DNA of 64,000 nt from Winogradskyella immobilis (GTDB taxonomy: Bacteria; Bacteroidota; Bacteroidia; Flavobacteriales; Flavobacteriaceae). The position numbers and the translations under genes were made by a program. Where the stretch lies: the NCBI RefSeq assembly GCF_021887715.1, contig NZ_JAIQXX010000006.1, positions 106,150-170,149 on the forward strand, in the 5' to 3' direction. Below, in pieces: positions 18,089-27,358 of the stretch; positions within the stretch are counted from its first letter, which is position 1; each line of letters begins with the position of its first letter. Under the pieces are notes generated by a model. The model was not told the origin of the DNA and searched no databases. It saw only the letters and a list, made by a program, of their open reading frames with translations.

Positions 18089-18244
18089 TTATAATTTTGC
18101 TTTAGCTAAAATCTTTGATGCAATAGAAGATTGTTTAGAAAAATCAATAGAAGATTTCTTTGCAGAATTTTCAGCTACTTTAGAAGTAAAGTTAACTGCT
18201 GCCTTATCTTTTAATACTGGTATTGATTTAATTGCTATTGCCAT
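18089..18244 (-). CDS. 51-aa antitoxin-like protein
   Basis: A short gene on the minus strand directly upstream of the GNAT gene. The product begins MAIAIKSIPVLKDKAAVNF, is Ser/Lys/Ala rich, and ends SKQSSIASKILAKAKL. It has the size, charge and helical periodicity of antitoxins, and its stop lies 9 bp before the GNAT start. The antisense frame over the same bases (18054-18317) is judged a shadow. Function is inferred from context; the family is not formally recognised. Confidence 0.7.
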   Translation of the reverse strand: MAIAIKSIPVLKDKAAVNFTSKVAENSAKKSSIDFSKQSSIASKILAKAKL

Positions 18245-18381
18245 TATGCTTAAATATAGTGCAAAATTATATAATTTATTTGTTTTAAAACAATATTTAT
18301 ACCAAAAACTATATTAGTAACTTAATTAAGTTCTTTATTATAAGTATTATAACGAGTTACTTTGTTACTTATTTTAAGTCT

Positions 18382-19860
18382 TTATTTAATAGTTTCTTTT
18401 AACACCTGGTATATCTTAACCATTGCCAAAGTATCTAACTCGCAATAGTCTAAAAGATTTTTTCTTGTTGCTTCTATATCTTCATTAAAATTTGGGTCTA
18501 AAACCATTCTGCCCCAAGTATCTAATGCCATAGTACCATTATTAACATCTAAATCTGAATAGCTTATATCTGGACATAAAACTGGCAATACTTTTTTAAT
18601 GGAACTTGAACCGTGAAAACGATAGTCTATGTAGTCTTTTTTGAAAATCGTCTCTAAATCAAACGTATGCTCATTAATGTAAGTTAGATAATTGGTAAAC
18701 TGTGGCAACCATTCTATTAAGTCTTTATTTCTTCCTATTTCAAAACTTGCGTGCCACGATACAAATGTTCCTGTGCTTCCTGTAAAGTCTTGCATTGCTT
18801 GTAACATACCTATTGGCATCTGCATTGTATCTAATAAATATTCAAAATGCGTTAGCGTATTGTCTTCTGTTAGTGTGTGAATAGATACTTGAAAGGTTAA
18901 ATGTTTATGTGGACTTAAACCATCTAATCTTGGGATAGCACTTGCATAGGTTTCATAATCTATAAAATGTAATGGAAACTTTAATTTATCTAACTCTCTT
19001 TTGATATTAGACTGATTGATTATAGGTTGCTCTTGTTTTACAGATGCTACTTGGGTTTGCTGATTTACATTTAACTCAAAATCTAAAGGAATATCAATAA
19101 TAGCTAATTGCTCATTATCTGCTAATAAACCTACTTTTTTTGCTGAAATACGACCTATTTCATAAATACTATATTCTGGTATAGTTGTATTAAAATAGTT
19201 AAAAGCATCACAATGATTAGAACGTGTTTTATAGATACAAGAGCATTCTGTTTCATTAATAATTTCTTTATTAATAAAATTAGAACCTGCGTTTATTTGA
19301 TTAACTACACTTGAATATATGCTGTCTACTGCTTCTGTAACCTCTGTAATTTCTAATAATTCATTGGCTACGATAGCACCTTGTTTAATATATTCTTTAT
19401 TTAAATGAATAATAGAAACTTTAGAAACTACGTAACCACATTCTGTTAGTACATATTTCTGAAAACAGGCATCTTCTATCTGTCTGTGCTTTCTATCTTT
19501 TTTTATTGAGGTAGATGATTTTACTTCATAGATATGCCACTTTCCATCTGTTAAACGTTCTAATATATCTATACGTGCAAATATGTCTTTAGTTGTATTG
19601 AATGATGGTTGAAAGTAAACACTATGCGCATTTGTTAATGCGTTTTGAGTTGCTGTAGGACTGCCATATTCTGGTAAGTCTAAACCATTTGGAAATAATT
19701 GTTTTGCATAGGCTTCAACCTCATAACCCTCTTTAATTAATTTCTCTGCAAATAAAGAAAACTCACCTTTAGGATATATCTGTGGTTTATTTTTTAATAA
19801 CCATATAGATTCAGGACAATCTAAATAATACTTAAAATCTGTTTTGGTGAGTTGGTGCAT
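18382..19860 (-). CDS. DUF2779 protein: Cas4/RecB-like nuclease fused to an RNase H-fold exonuclease-like domain
   Basis: 492 aa with two predicted nuclease parts. The N-terminal part has C14, a PD-(D/E)XK core D98-x13-E112-V-K114, and C206/C208/C217, which with C14 could hold an iron-sulfur cluster as in Cas4. The C-terminal DUF2779 part has D301-Y-E303 (FIDYET), WHASFE (~369-374) and Y472-x3-D476-T, like the DEDDy exonuclease motifs. It is 7 bp after a 104-aa gene that follows res, so it probably belongs to the restriction operon. DNA processing in defence is inferred. Confidence 0.82.
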   Translation of the reverse strand: MHQLTKTDFKYYLDCPESIWLLKNKPQIYPKGEFSLFAEKLIKEGYEVEAYAKQLFPNGLDLPEYGSPTATQNALTNAHSVYFQPSFNTTKDIFARIDILERLTDGKWHIYEVKSSTSIKKDRKHRQIEDACFQKYVLTECGYVVSKVSIIHLNKEYIKQGAIVANELLEITEVTEAVDSIYSSVVNQINAGSNFINKEIINETECSCIYKTRSNHCDAFNYFNTTIPEYSIYEIGRISAKKVGLLADNEQLAIIDIPLDFELNVNQQTQVASVKQEQPIINQSNIKRELDKLKFPLHFIDYETYASAIPRLDGLSPHKHLTFQVSIHTLTEDNTLTHFEYLLDTMQMPIGMLQAMQDFTGSTGTFVSWHASFEIGRNKDLIEWLPQFTNYLTYINEHTFDLETIFKKDYIDYRFHGSSSIKKVLPVLCPDISYSDLDVNNGTMALDTWGRMVLDPNFNEDIEATRKNLLDYCELDTLAMVKIYQVLKETIK

Positions 19861-19867
19861 TTAAGAA

Positions 19868-20182
19868 CTATTGAATTATAAAAAGAGAGTTTTTCTTTTT
19901 TCGGTAAATTGGCGGATAAACTTCAAATAAATCTTTTCTAAAAACACCATCTGAATCAAATGCAATTGCCAAAAGTGGTTTTACAGTTTGAGTTTCATCA
20001 TCAAAATCAGCCAAATAGACAAGAATATCATCCGAATCATCTAACACTTCTTCTTTTATAGCAAATTGAAATATCTTTTTATTATTAGGTATCTCAAACT
20101 CATCTCTATTAATTATAACATTAAATACATTTGGTACATTTTCTAATATGACACCTAACTCTTCAATTGTTTTTGTTTCCAT
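19868..20182 (-). CDS. Small acidic hypothetical protein in the type III R-M operon
   Basis: 104 aa, acidic, no signal peptide or membrane segment. It ends with a basic stretch (IYRKKKNSLFIIQ). The order of strands and helices (FNVIINRDEFEIPNNKKIFQFAIKEE, then DDILVYLADFDDE) is not one I recognise. It lies 4 bp after res and 7 bp before the DUF2779 gene, so it is almost certainly co-expressed with them. An inhibitor, adaptor or DNA-mimic role is possible given its charge; none is shown. Confidence 0.72.
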   Translation of the reverse strand: METKTIEELGVILENVPNVFNVIINRDEFEIPNNKKIFQFAIKEEVLDDSDDILVYLADFDDETQTVKPLLAIAFDSDGVFRKDLFEVYPPIYRKKKNSLFIIQ

Positions 20183-20186
20183 AATA

Positions 20187-23150
20187 CTATTTATTAACTA
20201 ACACCTCATCAATTATCTGTTTAATCTTTTTATTTCTTATCTGTTCTTCAAATTTTACAGTATAACCATCAATTGTTAATTGATTAAAGAACTCTTTTGC
20301 ACAATTAATTTTAGCATCTTCAATTGCACGAAGTGTTGATTGATTATCTACATCTTTAGTTTCAACGATAATATTTAAAGTTTTATCACCATTTACCTTT
20401 TTTACTACATACATAAAATCAGGACTGTATGATTGTCCTGTAATGGTTGGTATTGCCAAACTACTTCGTGGTATTTTACCATAAACAATAACTTCAGATA
20501 TATCTGCTAAAATATTATCCTTTTCTAATGGTGAGTCATAAGTATAGGCATCATATAAGTATTTATTTGTTGGTGTACCTTCAACAAATTTAGTGCCTAT
20601 TCTACCTTGTGTAATCTCTTTTTTAGGACTGCCATTTGCATAAGTAAGCGCAGTAGATTTTAAACTTAATGAGGATTTTTTATATGTAAAATGTCCTTCT
20701 AAATTCTGTATTTTCCAATCACTAAATTTTGATACAAAATTAGCAACACTAAACTCGTTAATTTTAATCTCTGTATCCGTATTATTCTCACTAAAACTAA
20801 TTAGAGCTTCATTTATTCGTTTTATTGGAAGATTAGTTTGTCTGTTAATGCGTTTTAAAAAATCACTATAAGGTATTGTTTTATCTATTGTATATTGAAC
20901 GCCTCCACTCTCATAAGCACCCATAATATTGTCATCAGTAGTAGCAACAATTTGTCTTTTACTTGATAGAACAACGTCTGTAAATACATCATCTTCAAAT
21001 ATTGCTACTAATTGATTTTTTAGATACTCTTCTTTTTCTAAATTATCATAATAGATAACATATTTTTGGTTTATAGCTTCCCATAATTCTTTTAATTCAG
21101 AATATGCTGAAGCTCTTATTTTAATTTTCCTATCCGTTTTTTTATTTCTATCAGTAACTTTATTATCATTTAAACCAATACTAAAGTCTGGATATTCTTC
21201 AAAAAACTTACCTGTATTTTCAATTACTATGTTATACTTTCTATCAATATATTTTTTAGTTAGTAATTCTATAAATAAATCATCTGGTTCAATAGATAAC
21301 TTTTTAGCAACTTCATTTAGTTTTTCTTCTGTAATAACAAAACCTTTTGGCAAATCATCATTTATTTCTTTAACTAACTTTTCTGCAAAATCGGCCTCTG
21401 TAAAATCAATGATGTAGTTAAGTTTAAATTCTTCATTGGATATTCTATTACCATTTTCATCAACAGGCAAGCGTAATCCTCTACCAACCTCTTGTAACTT
21501 ACTGTTTTCACTACCACTTGAACGTAATTTAGTAATGGTAAAAACATTAGGATTATCCCAACCCTCTTTTAAAGTCCATTTAGAAAATAAAAAACGTCGT
21601 GGGTTTATTTCTCCTTCATTAGTTCTAATTGATAACAAACTTTTTTTATCGTGTAATATTTCTTTAACTTCCTTTGCAATATCATCATCTGAATCACTAT
21701 TATCTTGAGAGAAATAACCTGCGTGACAATTAGAAATATCTTGTTTAGAGGCTTCTAAATACTTTATATACTCTTTATCATTAGTTTTAGATAATGTTGG
21801 AAGTACTTCATCAATTTTTTCTAATAATAATCTTTCAAAGGTGTTCTTTAAATATGCCTCTTTATCTGAATTGTCTTTTTTACGATATGAATAAATATCA
21901 TCTATAAAAAATAAGGCAAGTGTTTTAATTTTAAATCTTCTATCAAAATTTATACGTTCTGTTTCAAAATGGCGTTCTATAGCCAATTTTAGCATTTGCT
22001 CTTGGTAGGATGATGAATAAATATCTGTGCTAAATTCTTCACCTTGATATTTGGTTTGACCATTAGATAATTCAAAATAATTATTACCTATTGCATCAAT
22101 TGTAATGCCTTCAAATTGTTCTGAAACAATAGATAATGAATCGCCTTTAGAAAGTAAAAAAGATTTATTTGAACTGTCCCTTTTTATGTAATTGAACTTT
22201 ACAGAAGTCTTACTCTCAATATTCATTATTTTCACCTTATCTTCTCTTTTTGATAAGGGCTCAAAATGTTCTTTTGCTATTCCTTTTATTAAATTTTGAT
22301 TAAAAGAATCGCAAGCATTTAAGTCATAAACTAAATTTTGATAATCCTTTAATGTCTTTTTGTTCTTACCTCTTCCAATTGTTTTCGATGGAAATGTAGC
22401 ACCATATCTAATGATACATTGTGGCTGTATTTGTTCTGTAATGAAATTAAATGCTTTTTGTTGTTTAGAAAAACGATGTGGCTCATCAATAATTACAAAA
22501 GGCAATGTTGCTTTAATGGCATCTACTGGTTTAAAAAAATCTTCTACTCCAGAATCATAGTCGTTTTTGGTTAATATTTTACTATTGGTAAGTAATGCCA
22601 TATTAGTAAGCATTACTTGTATTTTATTAGTATTTTGACTTGAACCAGACACAAATTCTCTAACAACACTCGGAAAATATTGCTTTCCCTTTTTCTTTTT
22701 AACTGACTCTAATACTTGCAAGTCAATTTCAGCATTATAACCACAAACATCCTTAAAGTGTTTTTTTACATAAGGGTCACTTAAAAATTGTTTAGCACCC
22801 GCCTTAATAGGTAATGTAGGAACAACAACTATAAACTTATTTATTTTATAGCGTTTATGTAATTCAAAAATAGTAGAGGTATAAACATACGTTTTACCTG
22901 TACCTGTTTCCATTTTAATATCTAAATTCAGGTAATTACCTATTGTATTTAAACCTGTATATTCTGGATGTATTTTATTTGAAGTTTGAACCTCTTTAAT
23001 TTGTTCTAATAATACATCTTTATCCAACTCTAAAAGTGGATTTGTATAAAACAATTTATTAGACAGAAAGCTATTTGGTTTAAATACATTACTAATAGCA
23101 TTAACACCTTTGGCTTGATGTGGCAGACCGTTTTTTAATATTAACTCCAT
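20187..23150 (-). CDS. Type III restriction enzyme, Res subunit
   Basis: The ATP-dependent helicase-nuclease half of a type III restriction-modification system; with Mod it scans DNA and cuts when two unmethylated sites meet. Superfamily 2 motifs: ETGTGKT at 81-87 (Walker A), DEPH at 222-225, and QEVGRGLRLP (motif VI) in the second RecA domain. The C-terminal PD-(D/E)XK nuclease is intact: P910-D911, then E930-T-K932. Length (987 aa) is usual. It starts 9 bp after the mod stop. All catalytic motifs are present, so the enzyme is likely active. Confidence 0.95.
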   Translation of the reverse strand: MELILKNGLPHQAKGVNAISNVFKPNSFLSNKLFYTNPLLELDKDVLLEQIKEVQTSNKIHPEYTGLNTIGNYLNLDIKMETGTGKTYVYTSTIFELHKRYKINKFIVVVPTLPIKAGAKQFLSDPYVKKHFKDVCGYNAEIDLQVLESVKKKKGKQYFPSVVREFVSGSSQNTNKIQVMLTNMALLTNSKILTKNDYDSGVEDFFKPVDAIKATLPFVIIDEPHRFSKQQKAFNFITEQIQPQCIIRYGATFPSKTIGRGKNKKTLKDYQNLVYDLNACDSFNQNLIKGIAKEHFEPLSKREDKVKIMNIESKTSVKFNYIKRDSSNKSFLLSKGDSLSIVSEQFEGITIDAIGNNYFELSNGQTKYQGEEFSTDIYSSSYQEQMLKLAIERHFETERINFDRRFKIKTLALFFIDDIYSYRKKDNSDKEAYLKNTFERLLLEKIDEVLPTLSKTNDKEYIKYLEASKQDISNCHAGYFSQDNSDSDDDIAKEVKEILHDKKSLLSIRTNEGEINPRRFLFSKWTLKEGWDNPNVFTITKLRSSGSENSKLQEVGRGLRLPVDENGNRISNEEFKLNYIIDFTEADFAEKLVKEINDDLPKGFVITEEKLNEVAKKLSIEPDDLFIELLTKKYIDRKYNIVIENTGKFFEEYPDFSIGLNDNKVTDRNKKTDRKIKIRASAYSELKELWEAINQKYVIYYDNLEKEEYLKNQLVAIFEDDVFTDVVLSSKRQIVATTDDNIMGAYESGGVQYTIDKTIPYSDFLKRINRQTNLPIKRINEALISFSENNTDTEIKINEFSVANFVSKFSDWKIQNLEGHFTYKKSSLSLKSTALTYANGSPKKEITQGRIGTKFVEGTPTNKYLYDAYTYDSPLEKDNILADISEVIVYGKIPRSSLAIPTITGQSYSPDFMYVVKKVNGDKTLNIIVETKDVDNQSTLRAIEDAKINCAKEFFNQLTIDGYTVKFEEQIRNKKIKQIIDEVLVNK

Positions 23151-23159
23151 ACTTAAAAT

Positions 23160-25154
23160 CTAATATCTTACGTTGATGTTAATTTTTAAATTCTTATCGC
23201 TATCATTTAGAATTTTCAAGTTCTTTTCTAACATTTCTGTTACAGACCATTCATTAAAACTATAACCAAATAGTATAATGTTTTCTGGATTGAAGTCACC
23301 TTTAGATTCATACAACTCAAATAAAGCCATTACAGTATCTTGGGTAAAGTCTGGATTTATTAAATACAAGTGTTTATTACAGTAGTATGCAGTATATCCC
23401 TTTAAATTTAGTTCTCCATATTTAGCATTTAGCCCATAACCATCATAGTTAAGCCAGGTAGTTAAAACAGTATTTGCCCCAAAATCATCTAAAATACTAC
23501 CATCAGCTATTAATGCTGTTTTGTCAAAACTCTCGCATTTATCTAATGTATTTTGGTTAGGTTCATTTAAAATATAGTGTTTAAAACCATAGTCAATATC
23601 AGCTTTTGATTCTTTCTTTATTTTTGTAGAAGCCCTTATTATTCGTTCTATACCAATATAATCTAATGTAGAAGGACGATTTATTGATTTTAAAAATTCT
23701 AAAATTTGTTTTAATTGTTTTTTATTATCTGCAGTTGCTTTTAAATAGCTATCCTCCAAGTTTTCAGGTAATTGAACAGAAATAACTTTTCTCTTACCAT
23801 TGTCTTTTGAATTAAGTTCAATTACAGCATTTGCTGTTGATGCTGAACCAGAGAAAAAGTCCAAGATAAAATCATCTTTTTCAACATTAAAATTTATTAA
23901 ATATTCAATTAAACTTGTAGGCTTCGAAAAACTAAAAGGACTAAAGCCAAAAAGTGATTTTAAATCAGAACTTGCATTTTCATTTGTACCAACGCCTTGC
24001 TCCTTTTTATTTATTGATGGGGTTATTATTTTGTCTTTAATAAAATTCGTAGGTCTTTTGTAACCCTCTTTAGTGTTAATAAACCTAACTGAAATAATTT
24101 CAGATTTTACAATAAAACTTGTACCCAAATTTAGCTCATCTTCTAAATTAGATGAATTCCATTTAAAAGGCCCTTCTAATATTACATCTTTATCAGGAAT
24201 ACCATTTGTTATTTTTATTTCATTAATTAAAGAAACTCTATCTGGTTTATAAGGTTTGTAAACACCATCAGGAAATGCTTTAGGGTTAAAGTAAATCTTA
24301 TCTTTAGGAAACGTTAGTTGTTTTATTGAATTACCTGTATTTAAAAGGGGTTGGTCACCACCATCTAATTTTTCACCATTATACTTAAAACTACTCCTAT
24401 ATCTTTCATAACAAAGAACATACTCATTAGTTTTTCTTGATTTCGTTGATAATGATGGCGGTGTAGAGGTTTTATTCCAAAGAAACATTTCAATAAAATT
24501 CTCTTCTCCAAAAATATCATCACATAGTAGTTTTAAATTTGATTGTTCATTATTATCAATAGAAATAAAAATTACACCATCATCAGTAAGCAAATCTTTA
24601 GCTAACTGTAAACGAGGATACATAAATAGTAACCAAGCAGAATGCGATGCTGAATCACTTTTTGTAAGTTCTAAAATACGTTGTGCTTCATCTTCATCAA
24701 CACTTAATTTATGTTGTAAATCTTCTGAAGTAAAGTTAAAACTATCATTATATACAAAACCATCACTACCTGTATTGTAAGGTGGGTCTATATAAATACA
24801 TTTTACCGCATTTGCATAAGATTTTAATAAATGCTTCAAACCATCTAAATTATCACCGCTTATGTAGATGTTTTCACTATCCTTATTTTCTGGTAACTCA
24901 TTATGCTCTTTATTAGGCGTAATTACAGTAGTAGTATCTAAAGATGCTAATAATTTTGCATAGCTTTTACCTAAAAATTTTAATTCATAACCTTCTTTGG
25001 TTATATCTACCTTTTCATTTATTTCTTCTTTAAAACGCTCTATATCAAAAGAACCATCTCCTTTAAAGCAAGAAGGAAAGTGTTCTTTTAAAAAAGCTAT
25101 TTCTTTATGACAAATTGTTACTTCTTCGTTTTTTGATTCTATATCTTTAATCAT
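23160..25154 (-). CDS. Type III DNA methyltransferase, Mod subunit
   Basis: Adenine-N6 methyltransferase and recognition subunit of the type III system. Motif IV DPPY is at 123-126 (YIDPPYNTGSDGFVYND) and precedes motif I (DFFSGSAST, ~432-440), the beta-class order typical of Mod. The variable target recognition region lies between them (~225-400). Length 664 aa. No simple sequence repeats of the phase-variable type occur in the 5' end or promoter. It is the first gene of the operon mod-res-104aa-DUF2779. Target sequence is unknown. Confidence 0.95.
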   Translation of the reverse strand: MIKDIESKNEEVTICHKEIAFLKEHFPSCFKGDGSFDIERFKEEINEKVDITKEGYELKFLGKSYAKLLASLDTTTVITPNKEHNELPENKDSENIYISGDNLDGLKHLLKSYANAVKCIYIDPPYNTGSDGFVYNDSFNFTSEDLQHKLSVDEDEAQRILELTKSDSASHSAWLLFMYPRLQLAKDLLTDDGVIFISIDNNEQSNLKLLCDDIFGEENFIEMFLWNKTSTPPSLSTKSRKTNEYVLCYERYRSSFKYNGEKLDGGDQPLLNTGNSIKQLTFPKDKIYFNPKAFPDGVYKPYKPDRVSLINEIKITNGIPDKDVILEGPFKWNSSNLEDELNLGTSFIVKSEIISVRFINTKEGYKRPTNFIKDKIITPSINKKEQGVGTNENASSDLKSLFGFSPFSFSKPTSLIEYLINFNVEKDDFILDFFSGSASTANAVIELNSKDNGKRKVISVQLPENLEDSYLKATADNKKQLKQILEFLKSINRPSTLDYIGIERIIRASTKIKKESKADIDYGFKHYILNEPNQNTLDKCESFDKTALIADGSILDDFGANTVLTTWLNYDGYGLNAKYGELNLKGYTAYYCNKHLYLINPDFTQDTVMALFELYESKGDFNPENIILFGYSFNEWSVTEMLEKNLKILNDSDKNLKININVRY

Positions 25155-25285
25155 TTATGTATTGAAACGGTATTAATTATTATGCTATTACAAACCCTAA
25201 AAATATAAATCTTTTTTGTGGTAATTAGGAATATTTCCAAGTAAATATTTAAAGTCAATAATGCATTGGGTTTATAAGGTTATAG

Positions 25286-26359
25286 TTAATGTTTTTCATA
25301 GCCATAATGAATATTGTAATAATCTAAATAATTGTCTATTATTTCATACTCTTCATTTTTAAAGGCAAAAAAGTACGGTAATATCTTGCTTATAGTTACT
25401 TGTTCTTTAAGTACTTGGTCTATATATGGTAAAAAGGCATTAGTAATTTCTAATTCAGTCTTTACTTTTAGAGATTTTTTAACCTGTTCTTTTAACCTCT
25501 TTGTAACAACTAATTTACTTTCGCTTTTACCTCTTTTTTGAGAATCACTTTTATTATGCATTTGTATTCTTGATTTATATAGCCTTTGTAGCTCATCAAT
25601 TAAATGGTCTACATAGTCATTTTCATCAACAATTTTTTGTTCAATGTATTTTAGTTTATTAACTCCTATTGAATCGAATGTAAAAAACTTATTTAAAGAC
25701 GGTTTGTTTTCTTCTTCAAAATACTTTTCGAGATATTCGCAAAGAAATTCAATTTCATAATTTTTTAAAGCACGGAATAAATCAATGTCATTAAATTTCA
25801 GCGCCGTTGGTGAAATATTTTTTTGATATTTAAGAGAAGATAAATAATCATTAAAAAAAGAGAGAACATCTTCCCCTTCAGATTCGTTGTTATATTTTTC
25901 TTTTTTATTTATTTCTTCATTATTATTCTTTATATTATTCTTTTGTAGGTAGTTGTCAACTAAAGGAATAAAGAAATCAGACAAATGTTTACTAAAATCG
26001 GAAGATAGTTGACCGTTATTAGACAACTGATATATTTTAGGTATTAAATCGACTATTTTCGGGTAGTGAACAGTAAAAAACTTTACTCTTGGCATCCCTT
26101 TAATTTCTGTTGATATAATACCAAGGTCTGTAAATCTTCTAATTATAGAATTTAAAGAGTGCTTTTTAATGCCTGTTTCTTGTCTGATAGTTTCTGAACT
26201 ATGATAGAACTCTTTTTGTTTTTTAAAAGCCATTCCTTTAACTACTATATACTCGAAAAAAACAACCTCTTCACAATTGAAGAAGTCGTAATTGTATCGG
26301 TTTAGTTTTAATATGTTAATTGCTAAAGGATGCTTATCCTTCTTTTTTAATTTCTGCAT
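25286..26359 (-). CDS. Island protein with N-terminal winged-helix region, possible replication initiator
   Basis: 357 aa. The first ~110 residues (NYDFFNCEEVVFFEYIVVKG, SSETIRQETGIKKHSLNSIIRRFTDLGII) look like a DnaD/initiator-type winged helix. A low-complexity Asn/Lys/Glu linker follows (~140-165), then a helical C-terminal half. Similar genes sit between integrase and cargo in other Bacteroidetes islands. It could be a replication initiator for an excised form or a transcriptional regulator; no catalytic motif decides. The 131 bp between it and mod hold no gene. Confidence 0.75.
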   Translation of the reverse strand: MQKLKKKDKHPLAINILKLNRYNYDFFNCEEVVFFEYIVVKGMAFKKQKEFYHSSETIRQETGIKKHSLNSIIRRFTDLGIISTEIKGMPRVKFFTVHYPKIVDLIPKIYQLSNNGQLSSDFSKHLSDFFIPLVDNYLQKNNIKNNNEEINKKEKYNNESEGEDVLSFFNDYLSSLKYQKNISPTALKFNDIDLFRALKNYEIEFLCEYLEKYFEEENKPSLNKFFTFDSIGVNKLKYIEQKIVDENDYVDHLIDELQRLYKSRIQMHNKSDSQKRGKSESKLVVTKRLKEQVKKSLKVKTELEITNAFLPYIDQVLKEQVTISKILPYFFAFKNEEYEIIDNYLDYYNIHYGYEKH

Positions 26360-26911
26360 CTGACCTACTGAATTATTTTTATTATTACTGCTTACTCACA
26401 TTATGATTTTTTTATACGCTACCTCAATATGCACATATTATATACCAACGTCCACGAGCCAATTGACACATCTGAATATTAATATAGATGACTTATACCC
26501 ATAAAAACCCTTATACCTATGCATATATTTATTATAGTAGATAAATATCACTTTTTCTACTAAAAATATAACACAAATAAGCAAGAGGGTCGCACAAACC
26601 GCTCGTTTTAGCACTCGTTTTTCCGCTATGCATCGGCGTTAGCTATCGACAAAACTCATAATGAGTAAATACATGCATTTTTTGGCGTGGGTTGACGGTT
26701 TTTGTGGCGGATGCTCTCTCGTAATTTTGCTTCTGCGAAAATTGAGGTGTATTAGCATCGGCAATCATTGCCCACTTTCACTAACTTCGAGTACTGTACT
26801 ACAAACCAGCAGTTGCATCTCGCCTCATGCTGTAAGTTCGTATGTCGTTTGAGTTAAGGTCTAACCATTAAAAACACCTTTGTTTGTTCAAGACAATATT
26901 TTGGGCAGTTA
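26360..26911. other. Non-coding stretch with repeats, possible origin region
   Basis: 552 bp with no credible gene (an apparent 63-codon plus-strand frame at 26661-26852 has unlike composition and no homologue I know). GC rises in 26580-26840. GCATCGGC occurs at 26630-26637 and 26755-26762. GATGCT (26710) pairs with AGCATC (26754) around an inner AATTTT/AAAATT hairpin (26723-26743). Its place beside a putative initiator gene fits an origin of replication or transfer, but that is speculative. Confidence 0.45.
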
Positions 26912-27175
26912 TTATGCGCTTTTATTTTGGATTAAAATTCCGATTACATCATCATACTCATAGTACATCGTTTTACCCATTTTGGTATAAGGTAATGTTC
27001 CGTTGATTCGTAAGTTCTGCAACGTGCCTGCTGAAATATTTAATAGTTCACGCACGTCTGCTGATTTTAACCACTTTTTTTGCTCGTTTTGGCTTCCTAA
27101 AATTGTCTTAAATTCTGTAATGATTTCCTGTTTTAGAGTCTTTAAATCATCCTTTGTAATTACTTCAAATGTCAT
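26912..27175 (-). CDS. Helix-turn-helix protein, excisionase-like
   Basis: 87 aa. Residues ~35-85 (KKWLKSADVRELLNISAGTLQNLRINGTLPYTKMGKTMYYEYDDV) form the winged HTH typical of MerR/AlpA/Xis-like proteins (HTH_17). The N-terminus is a charged helix. Lying directly upstream of the integrase in the same orientation, it is probably the element's excisionase or a small regulator. 184 bp separate it from the integrase stop. Confidence 0.83.
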   Translation of the reverse strand: MTFEVITKDDLKTLKQEIITEFKTILGSQNEQKKWLKSADVRELLNISAGTLQNLRINGTLPYTKMGKTMYYEYDDVIGILIQNKSA

Positions 27176-27358
27176 TCTATATAAAAAATATTAATAGGTA
27201 TTAACTACCTGATTTCTAACATACAATATACGCCAAAATCACTTTTTTTAAATGAAAAGTTATTGACAGTTATTAACGAAATAGGTGAACTTTTTAACAA
27301 GAAACTATATGTATTACAGGCAGTTTCACGTATAAATCTCTGTTTTTAGATTAAATTG

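Noticed and set aside
18054..18317. 87-codon plus-strand frame opposite the antitoxin-like gene
   Set aside because: It is antisense to the better-supported 51-aa gene, which has the right spacing to the GNAT gene; it lacks recognisable features.
18382..19860. Calling the DUF2779 protein a true Cas4
   Set aside because: No CRISPR array or cas genes are nearby, and the second half is DUF2779; only the nuclease core is similar.
26661..26852. 63-codon plus-strand frame in the island non-coding region
   Set aside because: Cys/Leu/Ser-rich translation with no known relative, and it covers palindromic DNA; probably chance.
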